From: Pseudescherichia sp031998825 | Lineage (GTDB): Bacteria > Pseudomonadota > Gammaproteobacteria > Enterobacterales > Enterobacteriaceae | Assembly (NCBI RefSeq): GCF_031998825.1 | Contig: NZ_DAMACX010000008.1 | Location: 1 to 64,000, forward strand | DNA length: 64,000 nt | Direction: 5' to 3' | Part shown: positions 50,839 to 58,873 of the stretch, piece by piece | Layout of the letters: every line of letters starts with the position of its first letter | Position numbering within the stretch: position 1 is the first letter of the stretch | Notes under the pieces: model-generated | What the model saw: the letters and a program-made list of their open reading frames with translations, nothing else | Databases searched by the model: none | Told to the model about the DNA's origin: nothing | Made by a program: the position numbers and the translations under genes

Positions 50839-52497
50839 TTAGTCTGCCCGTCCGCGCGCCAGCCACAGCACACGGGAGAACATACTGCGCAGCAGCGGCG
50901 GCACCGCCTCTACGCCACGCCGCCCCGCCTCCAGCGCCACTTCAATGGCCAGATCCGGCTTCGAGGAGCGGTGAATGGCTTTAATGATTACCCGCCGCTC
51001 ATTCATGCGGATCCCCTCCGGCAGCTGAGCGATGCGGTGGTAAACGTCAGCAAAGCCCTGGCGATACATGAAATGCTCCATATCAAGAGCGGGCAGCGCG
51101 GTCAGATGCTCCCGCTCCAGGCTTTTGTCATTATCAAGCAGGCTACGCACCGTGGCGGCATACTTCTTCCCTGCCTCGTCGCCATCCACCAGCACATGCC
51201 AGGCGATCCCCATCCGTCGGGCGAACTTCACCAGCGGCTTCAGGCCGGACTGGGCAAACTCAATCACCTTAATCCCTTCAGCATCGAAGTGGTGACCGCA
51301 CTGGCGCGCCAGCTCGCTGATGGTCCAGGTCTCGGTCTCCCCCTCCACCAGCAGCCAGCAGCGGGCAAAGAGCGACGAGGGGCGATTGGCACGAATATGA
51401 AAGGCAATGCGGCGGCCATCCTCCGCACTCAGTCCGCCCGGCCCCAGACGCCAGGCAGCTACCCTGGACGCCTCGCGCACCAGCCGACAGAGATGCTCGA
51501 CGGGCGTCAGGGAGAGCAGCTCTCCGGAGTTGGTGGTGGTGATGCGCTGGAGCGGCAGCAGATTGAGCAGGTGCCAGGCCACCGAGAGCATGATGGGATG
51601 CAGGCGCGTCTCGGGATCCTCAATCAGCAGCAGCGGGCGTGCATCCCGGTCCAGCTGTACCGTCCCCTTGGCTTTTAGCAGCGTGGCGAACAGGCCCAGC
51701 AGGATCACCCGATGGCTGCGGCCACCGGGCCGGTCGATCATCCGGTTGATGATATCGAGATAGCGCCAGCTGCGCTGTTCATCGTGGGAATGGCGGCGCA
51801 TCAGCCGTTGACGGGCTTCACCGGTGCCCTGCTCGGCAAAATAGTGCTCCAGCAGCTGCACCATTGCCGACAGCCCCTGGCGGATCTGCCCGTCGCTGAG
51901 ATTTTGCGGACGCGATACCAGATCGTGAGCCAGCACGTCGAGCTGGCGGGCGGTGACGTCTACCTCCGGTAGATCCGGTACGCTGCCGTCGCGGATGCGG
52001 CGCATAAAGCGGGCGTCCCGCAGGCGCAGAACCGGCATCAACCGCACCAGATGCTGCGCAAGATCGTCGGCCTCCACCAGCGCCAGCGTCTGGCCCTCGG
52101 CATCCAGAAAGGAGCGCCGGGTGGTGACTTGACCCTCATTGGTCTGCTCTGCTTCGAGGCGGTAGAAAATCCGCCGGTAGCCATCCGTACCTTCCGCTAT
52201 GCAGTTGGCCAGCGGGCGATAGCGACGAGCGCGATAGTTACCTGGCTCGGCCTCACAAAAGGTCAAAATAATATGCAGGTGGCGCTCACGGCCTTGAATA
52301 TCGCCGGGGGGAAACCAGAAGTCGTTGCGGGTAAAGGTATACAGATCCGTTTCCGGTGAAAGCAGCAGCGTGAGCGCATCCAGCAGGCTCGATTTCCCCC
52401 ACGCGTTTTCACCTATCAGCACGTTATTATGCTCCAGCATTAGCGACAAACGATTGATGCCGCGAAACCCTACAATCTCTACCCGTTCAAGTCGCAT
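50839..52497 (-). CDS. ybjD: YbjD, OLD-family ATPase/TOPRIM nuclease-like protein
   Basis: 552 residues from the ATG at 52495-52497, the E. coli length. The N-terminal ABC-type ATPase has P-loop GENAWGKSS (29-37) and a Walker B-like LLLIEDPETRLHP near 263-275. The C-terminal TOPRIM part shows LVEGETETW near 383 and VLVDGDEAGKK near 432, the acidic residues that bind metal. OLD-family relatives are nucleases in phage and plasmid defence (P2 Old, GajA); this chromosomal member has no known role. No gajB-like helicase or other defence partner lies beside it. Confidence 0.9.
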   Translation of the reverse strand: MRLERVEIVGFRGINRLSLMLEHNNVLIGENAWGKSSLLDALTLLLSPETDLYTFTRNDFWFPPGDIQGRERHLHIILTFCEAEPGNYRARRYRPLANCIAEGTDGYRRIFYRLEAEQTNEGQVTTRRSFLDAEGQTLALVEADDLAQHLVRLMPVLRLRDARFMRRIRDGSVPDLPEVDVTARQLDVLAHDLVSRPQNLSDGQIRQGLSAMVQLLEHYFAEQGTGEARQRLMRRHSHDEQRSWRYLDIINRMIDRPGGRSHRVILLGLFATLLKAKGTVQLDRDARPLLLIEDPETRLHPIMLSVAWHLLNLLPLQRITTTNSGELLSLTPVEHLCRLVREASRVAAWRLGPGGLSAEDGRRIAFHIRANRPSSLFARCWLLVEGETETWTISELARQCGHHFDAEGIKVIEFAQSGLKPLVKFARRMGIAWHVLVDGDEAGKKYAATVRSLLDNDKSLEREHLTALPALDMEHFMYRQGFADVYHRIAQLPEGIRMNERRVIIKAIHRSSKPDLAIEVALEAGRRGVEAVPPLLRSMFSRVLWLARGRAD

Positions 52498-52603
52498 TTC
52501 GCCTCCCACAGAGTGATTTTTTCATAATTACATAAATTTGCGGGATGCTTAACGATATTATTCCCCTGGCTACCCCTTTGTTGGTAGGCGACCTTCAGCA
52601 AAA

Positions 52604-52617
52604 TTGCGCTAAATCAA
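52604..52617 (+). promoter_or_regulatory. FNR-like box upstream of hcp
   Basis: TTGCGCTAAATCAA fits TTGAT-N4-ATCAA in 8 of 10 specified bases, with a perfect right half-site. CATAAAT at 52633-52639 could be a -10. E. coli hcp is induced by FNR without oxygen. Confidence 0.5.
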
Positions 52618-52675
52618 TCTCTCTTCAAATAGCATAAATACCGCTTTAACCGCCTCTCGCCGGGGCATAATCTTA

Positions 52676-52698
52676 AACATGTATTTCAAATATAACTT
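52676..52698 (+). promoter_or_regulatory. NsrR-like palindrome before hcp
   Basis: AACATGTATTT, one spacer base, then AAATATAACTT form the 11-1-11 layout of NsrR sites (consensus half AAGATGCYTTT). It ends 14 bases before the ATG. In E. coli NsrR represses hcp until nitric oxide is present. Several positions deviate, so the call rests on layout and known biology. Confidence 0.5.
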
Positions 52699-52711
52699 TA
52701 AAGGTGTGACC

Positions 52712-54364
52712 ATGTTTTGTGTGCAATGTGAACAAACAATCCGTACCCCGGCTGGCAACGGCTGCTCTTATGCGCAGGGTATGTGCGGTAAAACCGCAGA
52801 GACCTCTGACCTACAGGACCTCTTGATCGCAGCGCTGCAAGGCTTGTCCGCCTGGGCGCTAAAAGCCCGCGACTACGATCTGATCGATCATGAGATCGAT
52901 AGCTTCGCCCCTCGCGCCTTCTTCTCCACCCTGACCAACGTGAACTTTGACTCACCGCGCATCGTCGGTTATGCCCAGGAAGCCATCGCCAAACGTGAGG
53001 CGCTGAAAGCGCTCTGCCTGAGCATCGACCCCACAGCCTCCGTTGATAACCCGATGGCGGGGTTACAGCTGGTGAGCGACGACCTGGGCGAGCTTCAGCG
53101 CCAGGCCGCCATCTTTACCCCGAACAAAGACAAAGCCGAGATCGGCGATAATATTCTTGGCCTGCGCCTGCTCTGCCTCTATGGCCTGAAAGGTGCCGCG
53201 GCTTACATGGAGCACGCCCACGTGCTCGGCCAGTACGACAACGCCATCTACGCCCAGTACCATAAGATCATGGCGTGGCTCGGCACCTGGCCATCCGATA
53301 TGAATGCTCTGCTTGAGTGCGCGATGGAGATCGGGCAGATGAACTTCAAGGTGATGAGCATCCTCGACGCCGGGGAGACCAGCGCCTACGGCCATCCGAC
53401 CCCAACCCAGGTTAACGTGAAAGCGGTCGCCGGCAAGTGCATTCTTATCTCCGGCCACGATCTGAAGGATCTGCATAACCTGCTGCAGCAGACTGAGGGG
53501 ACAGGCGTGAACGTCTATACCCACGGCGAAATGCTGCCAGCCCACGGCTACCCGGAGCTGCGTAAGTACAAACACCTGGTGGGTAACTACGGCAGCGGCT
53601 GGCAGAACCAGCAGGTAGAGTTTGCCCGCTTCCCTGGCCCCATTGTGATGACCTCCAACTGCATTATCGATCCGGCGCCCGGTGCCTATGACGATCGTAT
53701 CTGGACCCGCAGCATCGTAGGCTGGCCGGGCGTTAGCCACCTTGAAGGCGATGATTTTGCGCCGGTGATCGCCCAGGCGCAGCAGATGGCGGGCTTCCCC
53801 TATAGCGAAATCGAGCATCTGATCACCGTTGGCTTTGGTCGCCAAACCCTGCTCGGCGCGGCCGATACGCTGATCGATCTGGTGAGCCGTGAGAAGCTGC
53901 GCCATATCTTCCTGGTGGGCGGCTGCGACGGCGCGCGCGGGGAGCGTAGCTACTTTACCGACTTCGCCACCAGCGTGCCGGAAGACTGCCTGATCCTGAC
54001 CCTCGCCTGCGGTAAGTACCGCTTTAACAAGCTCGATTTCGGCAACATCGAAGGCCTGCCGCGTCTGGTGGATGCCGGTCAGTGCAACGACGCCTACTCG
54101 GCGATTATTCTGGCGGTAACCCTGGCAGAGAAGCTGGGCTGCGGAGTAAACGACCTGCCGCTGTCGCTGGTGCTCTCCTGGTTCGAGCAGAAAGCGATTG
54201 TGATCCTGCTGACCCTGCTCTCCCTGGGCGTGACCAATATCGTTACCGGCCCGACCGCGCCGGGCTTCCTGACCCCGGATCTTCTGGCGGTGCTGAACGA
54301 GAAGTTTGGCCTGCGTTCGGTCACCACCGTTGAACAAGATATGCAGCAGCTGCTGAGCGCATAA
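52712..54364 (+). CDS. hcp: Hybrid-cluster protein Hcp (nitric oxide reductase / S-nitrosylase)
   Basis: 550 residues, as in E. coli. Hcp reduces nitric oxide to N2O at low levels and drives protein S-nitrosylation during anaerobic nitrate respiration. The N-terminal cluster cysteines Cys3, Cys6, Cys18 and Cys25 (CVQC to GMC) are followed by hybrid-cluster ligands in GHDLKDL, HGEMLPAHGYPEL, CIIDP, GCDGARGER and TLACGKYRF. The preceding in-frame ATG at 52679 overlaps the NsrR-like palindrome and is less likely. hcr starts 10 bases later. Confidence 0.97.
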   Translation: MFCVQCEQTIRTPAGNGCSYAQGMCGKTAETSDLQDLLIAALQGLSAWALKARDYDLIDHEIDSFAPRAFFSTLTNVNFDSPRIVGYAQEAIAKREALKALCLSIDPTASVDNPMAGLQLVSDDLGELQRQAAIFTPNKDKAEIGDNILGLRLLCLYGLKGAAAYMEHAHVLGQYDNAIYAQYHKIMAWLGTWPSDMNALLECAMEIGQMNFKVMSILDAGETSAYGHPTPTQVNVKAVAGKCILISGHDLKDLHNLLQQTEGTGVNVYTHGEMLPAHGYPELRKYKHLVGNYGSGWQNQQVEFARFPGPIVMTSNCIIDPAPGAYDDRIWTRSIVGWPGVSHLEGDDFAPVIAQAQQMAGFPYSEIEHLITVGFGRQTLLGAADTLIDLVSREKLRHIFLVGGCDGARGERSYFTDFATSVPEDCLILTLACGKYRFNKLDFGNIEGLPRLVDAGQCNDAYSAIILAVTLAEKLGCGVNDLPLSLVLSWFEQKAIVILLTLLSLGVTNIVTGPTAPGFLTPDLLAVLNEKFGLRSVTTVEQDMQQLLSA

Positions 54365-54374
54365 GGAGTAGACG

Positions 54375-55343
54375 ATGACGATGCCAACCTCACAATGTCC
54401 GTGGCGGATGCAGGTTCACCACATCCATCAGGAGACGCCGGATGTGTGGACGCTCTCCTTGCTGTGCCACGACTACTATCCGTACCGCGCCGGACAGTAT
54501 GCGCTGGTCAGCATCGGCAACGCCGCCGATACTCTGCGCGCCTATACCCTCTCCTCCACGCCGGGGGTGAGCGAATACATTACGCTGACCGTCCGGCGTC
54601 TTGACGATGGCGTGGGATCCCAGTGGCTGACGCGGGAGGTGAAGCGCGGGGACACTATCTGGCTCTCTGACGCGCAGGGTGAGTTTACCTGTGACGATAA
54701 GCCCACCGACCGTGTGCTGCTGCTGGCGGCAGGCTGCGGCGTTACGCCGATTATGTCGATGCGCCGCTGGCTGGCAAAACACCGTCCGCAGGCTGACGTG
54801 CAGACTATCTTTAGCGTGCGCTCGCCGCAGGATGTGATCTTCCCCGATGAGTGGCGTGACTATCCGGTCACGCTGCTGGCAGAGCACAACGCCACTATCG
54901 GGTTTATCCCTGGCCGTTTGACCACCGAGCTGCTGCAGAGCGTGCCGGATCTCGCCTCGCGTACCGTGCTGACCTGCGGTCCTGCCCCCTACATGGATTG
55001 GGTGGAAAACGCGGCGAAGGCGCTGGGCGTGACGCGCTTCTACAAAGAGCAGTTCTTTGTGCCGGTCGCAGCGGCGGCCAGCAGCGGGCTGAAGATCAGC
55101 GCCCTGCAGCTGGCGCGGGAGTTCTACGCCCCGGTCGGTACCACCCTGCTGGAAGCAATGGAGAGCAATAAAGTCCCGGTTAACGTGGCCTGCCGGGCGG
55201 GCGTCTGCGGCTGCTGTAAAACGAAGGTGGTTGCCGGGGAGTATTCGGTGACCAGCACCATGACGCTGACGGATGCCGAGATTGCAGAGGGTTACGTGCT
55301 GGCCTGCTCCTGCCAGCCAGAGAGCGATTTGGTGTTAGCGTAA
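54375..55343 (+). CDS. hcr: NADH oxidoreductase Hcr
   Basis: 322 residues, the E. coli length. Hcr reduces Hcp with electrons from NADH and protects it from nitrosylation. An FAD domain (RAYTLSSTPGVSEYI, about residues 55-69) and an NADH domain (LLLAAGCGVTPIMSM) are followed by a C-terminal [2Fe-2S] ferredoxin domain with Cys273, Cys278, Cys281 and Cys311. AAGGAG lies 6 bases before the ATG. It is cotranscribed with hcp and convergent with the DoxX gene. Confidence 0.97.
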   Translation: MTMPTSQCPWRMQVHHIHQETPDVWTLSLLCHDYYPYRAGQYALVSIGNAADTLRAYTLSSTPGVSEYITLTVRRLDDGVGSQWLTREVKRGDTIWLSDAQGEFTCDDKPTDRVLLLAAGCGVTPIMSMRRWLAKHRPQADVQTIFSVRSPQDVIFPDEWRDYPVTLLAEHNATIGFIPGRLTTELLQSVPDLASRTVLTCGPAPYMDWVENAAKALGVTRFYKEQFFVPVAAAASSGLKISALQLAREFYAPVGTTLLEAMESNKVPVNVACRAGVCGCCKTKVVAGEYSVTSTMTLTDAEIAEGYVLACSCQPESDLVLA

Positions 55344-55350
55344 GGTAAAC

Positions 55351-55381
55351 GCCCGGCGGCGCTAACGCTTGCCGGGCCTAC
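55351..55381. repeat. REP unit between hcr and the DoxX-family gene
   Basis: GCCCGGCGGCGCTAACGC then TTGCCGGGCCTAC is a REP hairpin in the 71-base gap between two convergent genes. It ends with the same GGGCCTAC-type arm as the other REP copies in the window. Confidence 0.75.
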
Positions 55382-55414
55382 AAATTACATCGTGCCCATT
55401 GTAGTAGCGGTAGA

Positions 55415-55843
55415 TTACGAATACTTTGGCGCAATGGAGTAGCGTCCGGCCCCTAAAAAGGCCACCGCCAGCGCCGCAATAAAGAAGTAGACCATGCTCT
55501 CGATCGCCCAGGCACCGGTTTTATCCAGCTGCCCGGTGATATTCACCCCCACCATCATCCAGGCGACGATCATCGTAAAGGCCAGCACCAGCGCCGCCGG
55601 GCGAGTGAAGATCCCCAGAATGATTAACACGGGCGCCACGACCTCCCCGACCAGCACGCCATAGGCGACAAACCCCGGCAGCCCCTTCGCCACCAGCATG
55701 CCGCTGATGCCGTCCACGCCGTCAATCAGCTTGTGCAAACCATGAAACAGCATCAGCCCGCCCACCGTCAGACGCAGTAAAAAACGGCCCGCATCTTCAT
55801 GTGCACACATTCTATTAACCGCATTTAACATTGATTTAACCAT
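55415..55843 (-). CDS. DoxX-family inner-membrane protein
   Basis: 142 residues from the ATG at 55841-55843, with AGGAA ten bases upstream. Four hydrophobic segments (about residues 20-37, 56-77, 82-98 and 115-132) and FHGLHKLIDGVDGI are typical of the DoxX/DoxD family. Members include quinone-linked oxidoreductase subunits and proteins of oxidative-stress complexes; the role here is unknown. It is divergent from poxB over 149 bases and convergent with hcr. E. coli K-12 has no gene at this point, so it is lineage-specific relative to E. coli. Confidence 0.88.
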   Translation of the reverse strand: MVKSMLNAVNRMCAHEDAGRFLLRLTVGGLMLFHGLHKLIDGVDGISGMLVAKGLPGFVAYGVLVGEVVAPVLIILGIFTRPAALVLAFTMIVAWMMVGVNITGQLDKTGAWAIESMVYFFIAALAVAFLGAGRYSIAPKYS

Positions 55844-55953
55844 TTGAAATGATTCCTGTTTTCATTACCTATCGGCAAAAATCATCTTACGTTTAGTTAC
55901 CGAAAAGCCCCAGCGAATAAAGGGGTAACGGCGCTTCGTTTTCTCTTTTTCAT

Positions 55954-55960
55954 CTAAGCT
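55954..55960 (+). promoter_or_regulatory. Possible RpoS-type -10 of poxB
   Basis: CTAAGCT in the context TCTAAGCTTG lies 33 bases before the poxB ATG and resembles the CTATACT-type -10 of stationary-phase promoters. E. coli poxB depends on RpoS. The -35 is not convincing. Confidence 0.35.
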
Positions 55961-55992
55961 TGTTACCAACATCACAAAATGGAGATGAAAAG

Positions 55993-57711
55993 ATGAAACA
56001 AACCGTCGCTGCCTACATCGCAAAAACGCTGGAGCAGGCCGGGGTAAAACGCATTTGGGGCGTTACCGGCGATTCACTGAATGGCCTGAGCGATAGCCTG
56101 AACAAGATGGGCACCATTGAGTGGATGTCGACCCGTCATGAAGAGGTAGCCGCCTTTGCCGCCGGGGCAGAAGCGCAGCTGACGGGCGAGCTGGCGGTAT
56201 GTGCAGGCTCATGCGGCCCAGGCAACCTGCATCTGATCAACGGCCTCTTTGACTGCCACCGTAACCACGTGCCGGTGGTCGCCATTGCAGCGCACATTCC
56301 CTCGAGCGAAATTGGCAGCGGCTACTTTCAGGAGACCCACCCGCAGGAGCTGTTCCGCGAATGCAGCCACTACTGCGAGCTGGTCTCCAGCCCGGAGCAG
56401 ATCCCGCAGGTGTTAGCCATCGCCATGCGTAAGGCGATCCTCAATCGCGGCGTCTCGGTGATCGTCCTGCCCGGCGACGTGGCGCTGAAGCCTGCGCCTG
56501 AAAGCGCCAGCAGCCACTGGTACAGCGCGCCACGGCCGGTAGTGACCCCCGCCGAAACCGAGCTGCACAAGCTTGCCCAGCTGCTGCGCTACTCCAGCAA
56601 TATCGCCCTGATGTGCGGCAGCGGCTGTGCCGGAGCGCATGACGAGCTGCTCGCCTTCGCGGAAAAGCTGAAGGCACCGATTATCCATGCCATGCGCGGC
56701 AAGGAGCACGTGGAGTACGACAACCCCTACGACGTGGGCATGACCGGGCTGATCGGCTTCTCCTCCGGCTTCCATGCCATGATGAACGCCGACACGGTGG
56801 TGCTACTCGGCACCCAGTTCCCCTACCGGGCCTTCTACCCCACCGATGCCAAAATCATCCAGATCGATATCAACCCGGCCAGCATTGGCGCGCACAGCAG
56901 GGTCGATATGGCGCTGGTAGGCGATATCAAAGCCACGCTGGCCGCCCTGCTACCGCATCTGGAGGAGAAAACCGACCGCCGCTTCCTTGATAAAGCGCTG
57001 GAAGACTACCGCGATGCGCGCAAGGGGCTGGACGATCTGGCCAAGCCCAGCAGCAAGGTTATTCACCCGCAGTATCTGGCCCAGCGGATCAGCGACTTCG
57101 CCGATGACGACGCTATCTTCACCTGCGACGTCGGGACGCCAACGGTGTGGGCCGCACGCTATCTGAAGATGAACGGCAAACGCCGTCTGCTTGGCTCGTT
57201 CAATCACGGCTCGATGGCCAACGCCATGCCGCAGGCGCTGGGGGCGCAGGCAACGCATCCCGAGCGTCAGGTGGTGGCGATGTGCGGCGACGGCGGCTTC
57301 AGCATGCTGATGGGCGATTTTCTCTCGCTGGCGCAGATGAATCTGCCGGTAAAAATCATCGTCTTTAACAACAGCGTATTGGGCTTTGTGGCGATGGAGA
57401 TGAAAGCCGGGGGTTACCTGACGGACGGTACCGATCTGCATGAGACCAACTTCGCCCGCATCGCCGAGGCCTGTGGCATTACCGGCATCCGCGTCGAGAA
57501 ATCCGCCGACGTTGACAGCGCCCTGCAGCGCGCCTTTGCCACCGAAGGGCCGGTGCTGGTCGACGTGACGGTGGCAAAAGAGGAGCTCTCTATTCCGCCG
57601 CAGATCAAGCTTGAGCAGGCCAAAGGCTTCAGCCTCTATATGCTGCGCGCCATTATTAACGGTCGCGGTGACGAAGTTGTGGAGCTGGCGAAAACCAACT
57701 GGCTCAGGTAA
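55993..57711 (+). CDS. poxB: Pyruvate dehydrogenase [ubiquinone] PoxB
   Basis: 572 residues, as in E. coli, from the ATG giving MKQTVAAYIA. PoxB decarboxylates pyruvate to acetate and CO2 and reduces ubiquinone at the inner membrane in stationary phase. It is a ThDP/FAD enzyme: RHEEVAAFAAG contains the cofactor-activating glutamate, GDGGFSMLMGDFLSLAQ (near 432) is the ThDP-Mg motif, and the last ~24 residues form the amphipathic membrane-binding tail. It is followed 38 bases later by ltaE, probably in one transcript. Confidence 0.97.
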   Translation: MKQTVAAYIAKTLEQAGVKRIWGVTGDSLNGLSDSLNKMGTIEWMSTRHEEVAAFAAGAEAQLTGELAVCAGSCGPGNLHLINGLFDCHRNHVPVVAIAAHIPSSEIGSGYFQETHPQELFRECSHYCELVSSPEQIPQVLAIAMRKAILNRGVSVIVLPGDVALKPAPESASSHWYSAPRPVVTPAETELHKLAQLLRYSSNIALMCGSGCAGAHDELLAFAEKLKAPIIHAMRGKEHVEYDNPYDVGMTGLIGFSSGFHAMMNADTVVLLGTQFPYRAFYPTDAKIIQIDINPASIGAHSRVDMALVGDIKATLAALLPHLEEKTDRRFLDKALEDYRDARKGLDDLAKPSSKVIHPQYLAQRISDFADDDAIFTCDVGTPTVWAARYLKMNGKRRLLGSFNHGSMANAMPQALGAQATHPERQVVAMCGDGGFSMLMGDFLSLAQMNLPVKIIVFNNSVLGFVAMEMKAGGYLTDGTDLHETNFARIAEACGITGIRVEKSADVDSALQRAFATEGPVLVDVTVAKEELSIPPQIKLEQAKGFSLYMLRAIINGRGDEVVELAKTNWLR

Positions 57712-57749
57712 AACAGATGGCACGATCCTGAAGATAATAAGGAAGTGCC

Positions 57750-58751
57750 GTGATTGATTTACGTAGTGATACCGTTACCCGTCCGAGCCGCGCCATGCTG
57801 GAAGCGATGATGGCCGCCCCGGTCGGGGACGATGTGTATGGTGACGATCCCACCGTTAATGAACTGCAACGCTACGCCGCCGAGCTTTCGGGCAAAGAGG
57901 CGGCGCTGTTTCTGCCCACCGGCACCCAGGCCAACCTGGTGGCGCTGCTCAGCCACTGCGAGCGCGGCGAGGAGTATATCGTCGGCCAGGGCGCGCACAA
58001 CTATCTCTACGAGGCTGGCGGCGCAGCGGTGCTGGGCAGCATTCAGCCCCAGCCCATCGATGCCAGCCCGGACGGCTCTCTGCCGCTGGATAAGGTGGCA
58101 GCGAAGATCAAGCCGGACGATATCCACTTCGCCCGTACTCGCCTGTTAAGTATTGAGAACACGCACAACGGCAAAGTATTGCCGCGTGACTACCTTGAAG
58201 AAGCATGGAACTTTACCCGTGAGAAAGGCCTGGCCCTGCACGTTGACGGCGCACGCATCTTCAACGCGGTAGTCGAGTATGGCTGCACGTTAAAAGAGAT
58301 TACCCAGTTCTGCGATACCTTCACCATCTGCCTCTCGAAAGGCCTCGGCACGCCGGTTGGCTCGCTGCTGGTTGGCAGCCATGAGTACATCAAGCGCGCT
58401 AACCGCTGGCGGAAGATGACCGGCGGCGGCATGCGTCAGGCGGGTATCCTGGCGGCGGCAGGTCTCTATGCGCTGAAAAACAACGTTGAGCGCCTGAAAG
58501 AGGATCACGCCAACGCCGCCTGGCTGGCCGCCCAGCTGCAGGAGATTGGCGCAGACGTGATGCGTCACGATACCAATATGCTCTTTGTCCGCGTAGGCGA
58601 GCAGAACGCCGCGGCCCTCGGCGAATTTATGCAGGCGCGTGGCGTGCTGCTTAACGCCTCGCCCATCACCCGTATCGTCACCCATCTCGACGTGAGCCGT
58701 GCGCAGCTGGAAGAGCTGGTTAGCCACTGGCAGGCATTCCTGAAACGTTAA
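57750..58751 (+). CDS. ltaE: Low-specificity L-threonine aldolase
   Basis: 333 residues. LtaE cleaves threonine and allo-threonine to glycine and acetaldehyde. It is a fold-type I PLP enzyme with the Schiff-base Lys197 in CLSKGLGTP; the acidic residue pairing with the PLP ring is in HVDGARIF near 164-171. The start MIDLRSDTVTRP is the family N-terminus, with AAGGAAGT upstream. It follows poxB as in E. coli. E. coli has ybjT next; here a hairpin and then ybjS. Confidence 0.97.
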   Translation: MIDLRSDTVTRPSRAMLEAMMAAPVGDDVYGDDPTVNELQRYAAELSGKEAALFLPTGTQANLVALLSHCERGEEYIVGQGAHNYLYEAGGAAVLGSIQPQPIDASPDGSLPLDKVAAKIKPDDIHFARTRLLSIENTHNGKVLPRDYLEEAWNFTREKGLALHVDGARIFNAVVEYGCTLKEITQFCDTFTICLSKGLGTPVGSLLVGSHEYIKRANRWRKMTGGGMRQAGILAAAGLYALKNNVERLKEDHANAAWLAAQLQEIGADVMRHDTNMLFVRVGEQNAAALGEFMQARGVLLNASPITRIVTHLDVSRAQLEELVSHWQAFLKR

Positions 58752-58766
58752 GAACGTAGAATATTT

Positions 58767-58801
58767 GACAGATAAAGTCCGAAATCGGGCTTTAATCTGT
58801 C
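58767..58801. repeat. Strong 35-base hairpin between ltaE and ybjS
   Basis: GACAGAT (58767-58773) pairs with ATCTGTC (58795-58801), AAAG pairs with CTTT, and TCCGA pairs with TCGGG around an AA loop, with a single bulged A. No T-run follows on the plus strand. It could be a weak terminator or an mRNA-processing structure where ybjT is missing. Confidence 0.6.
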
Positions 58802-58873
58802 ATCTTTCCATTGCATAGCGGCGTAATTCACGGAAGAATGCGCACGAAATTCTTTTCAACACAGTGGATTGCT

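Noticed and set aside
50839..52497. YbjD considered as part of a Gabija-type defence system
   Set aside because: No gajB-like UvrD helicase is adjacent, and the gene is in the same conserved place in E. coli.
53063..54337. A 424-codon open frame antisense to hcp
   Set aside because: It lies entirely within hcp, lacks recognisable domains and is explained by GC-rich codon use.
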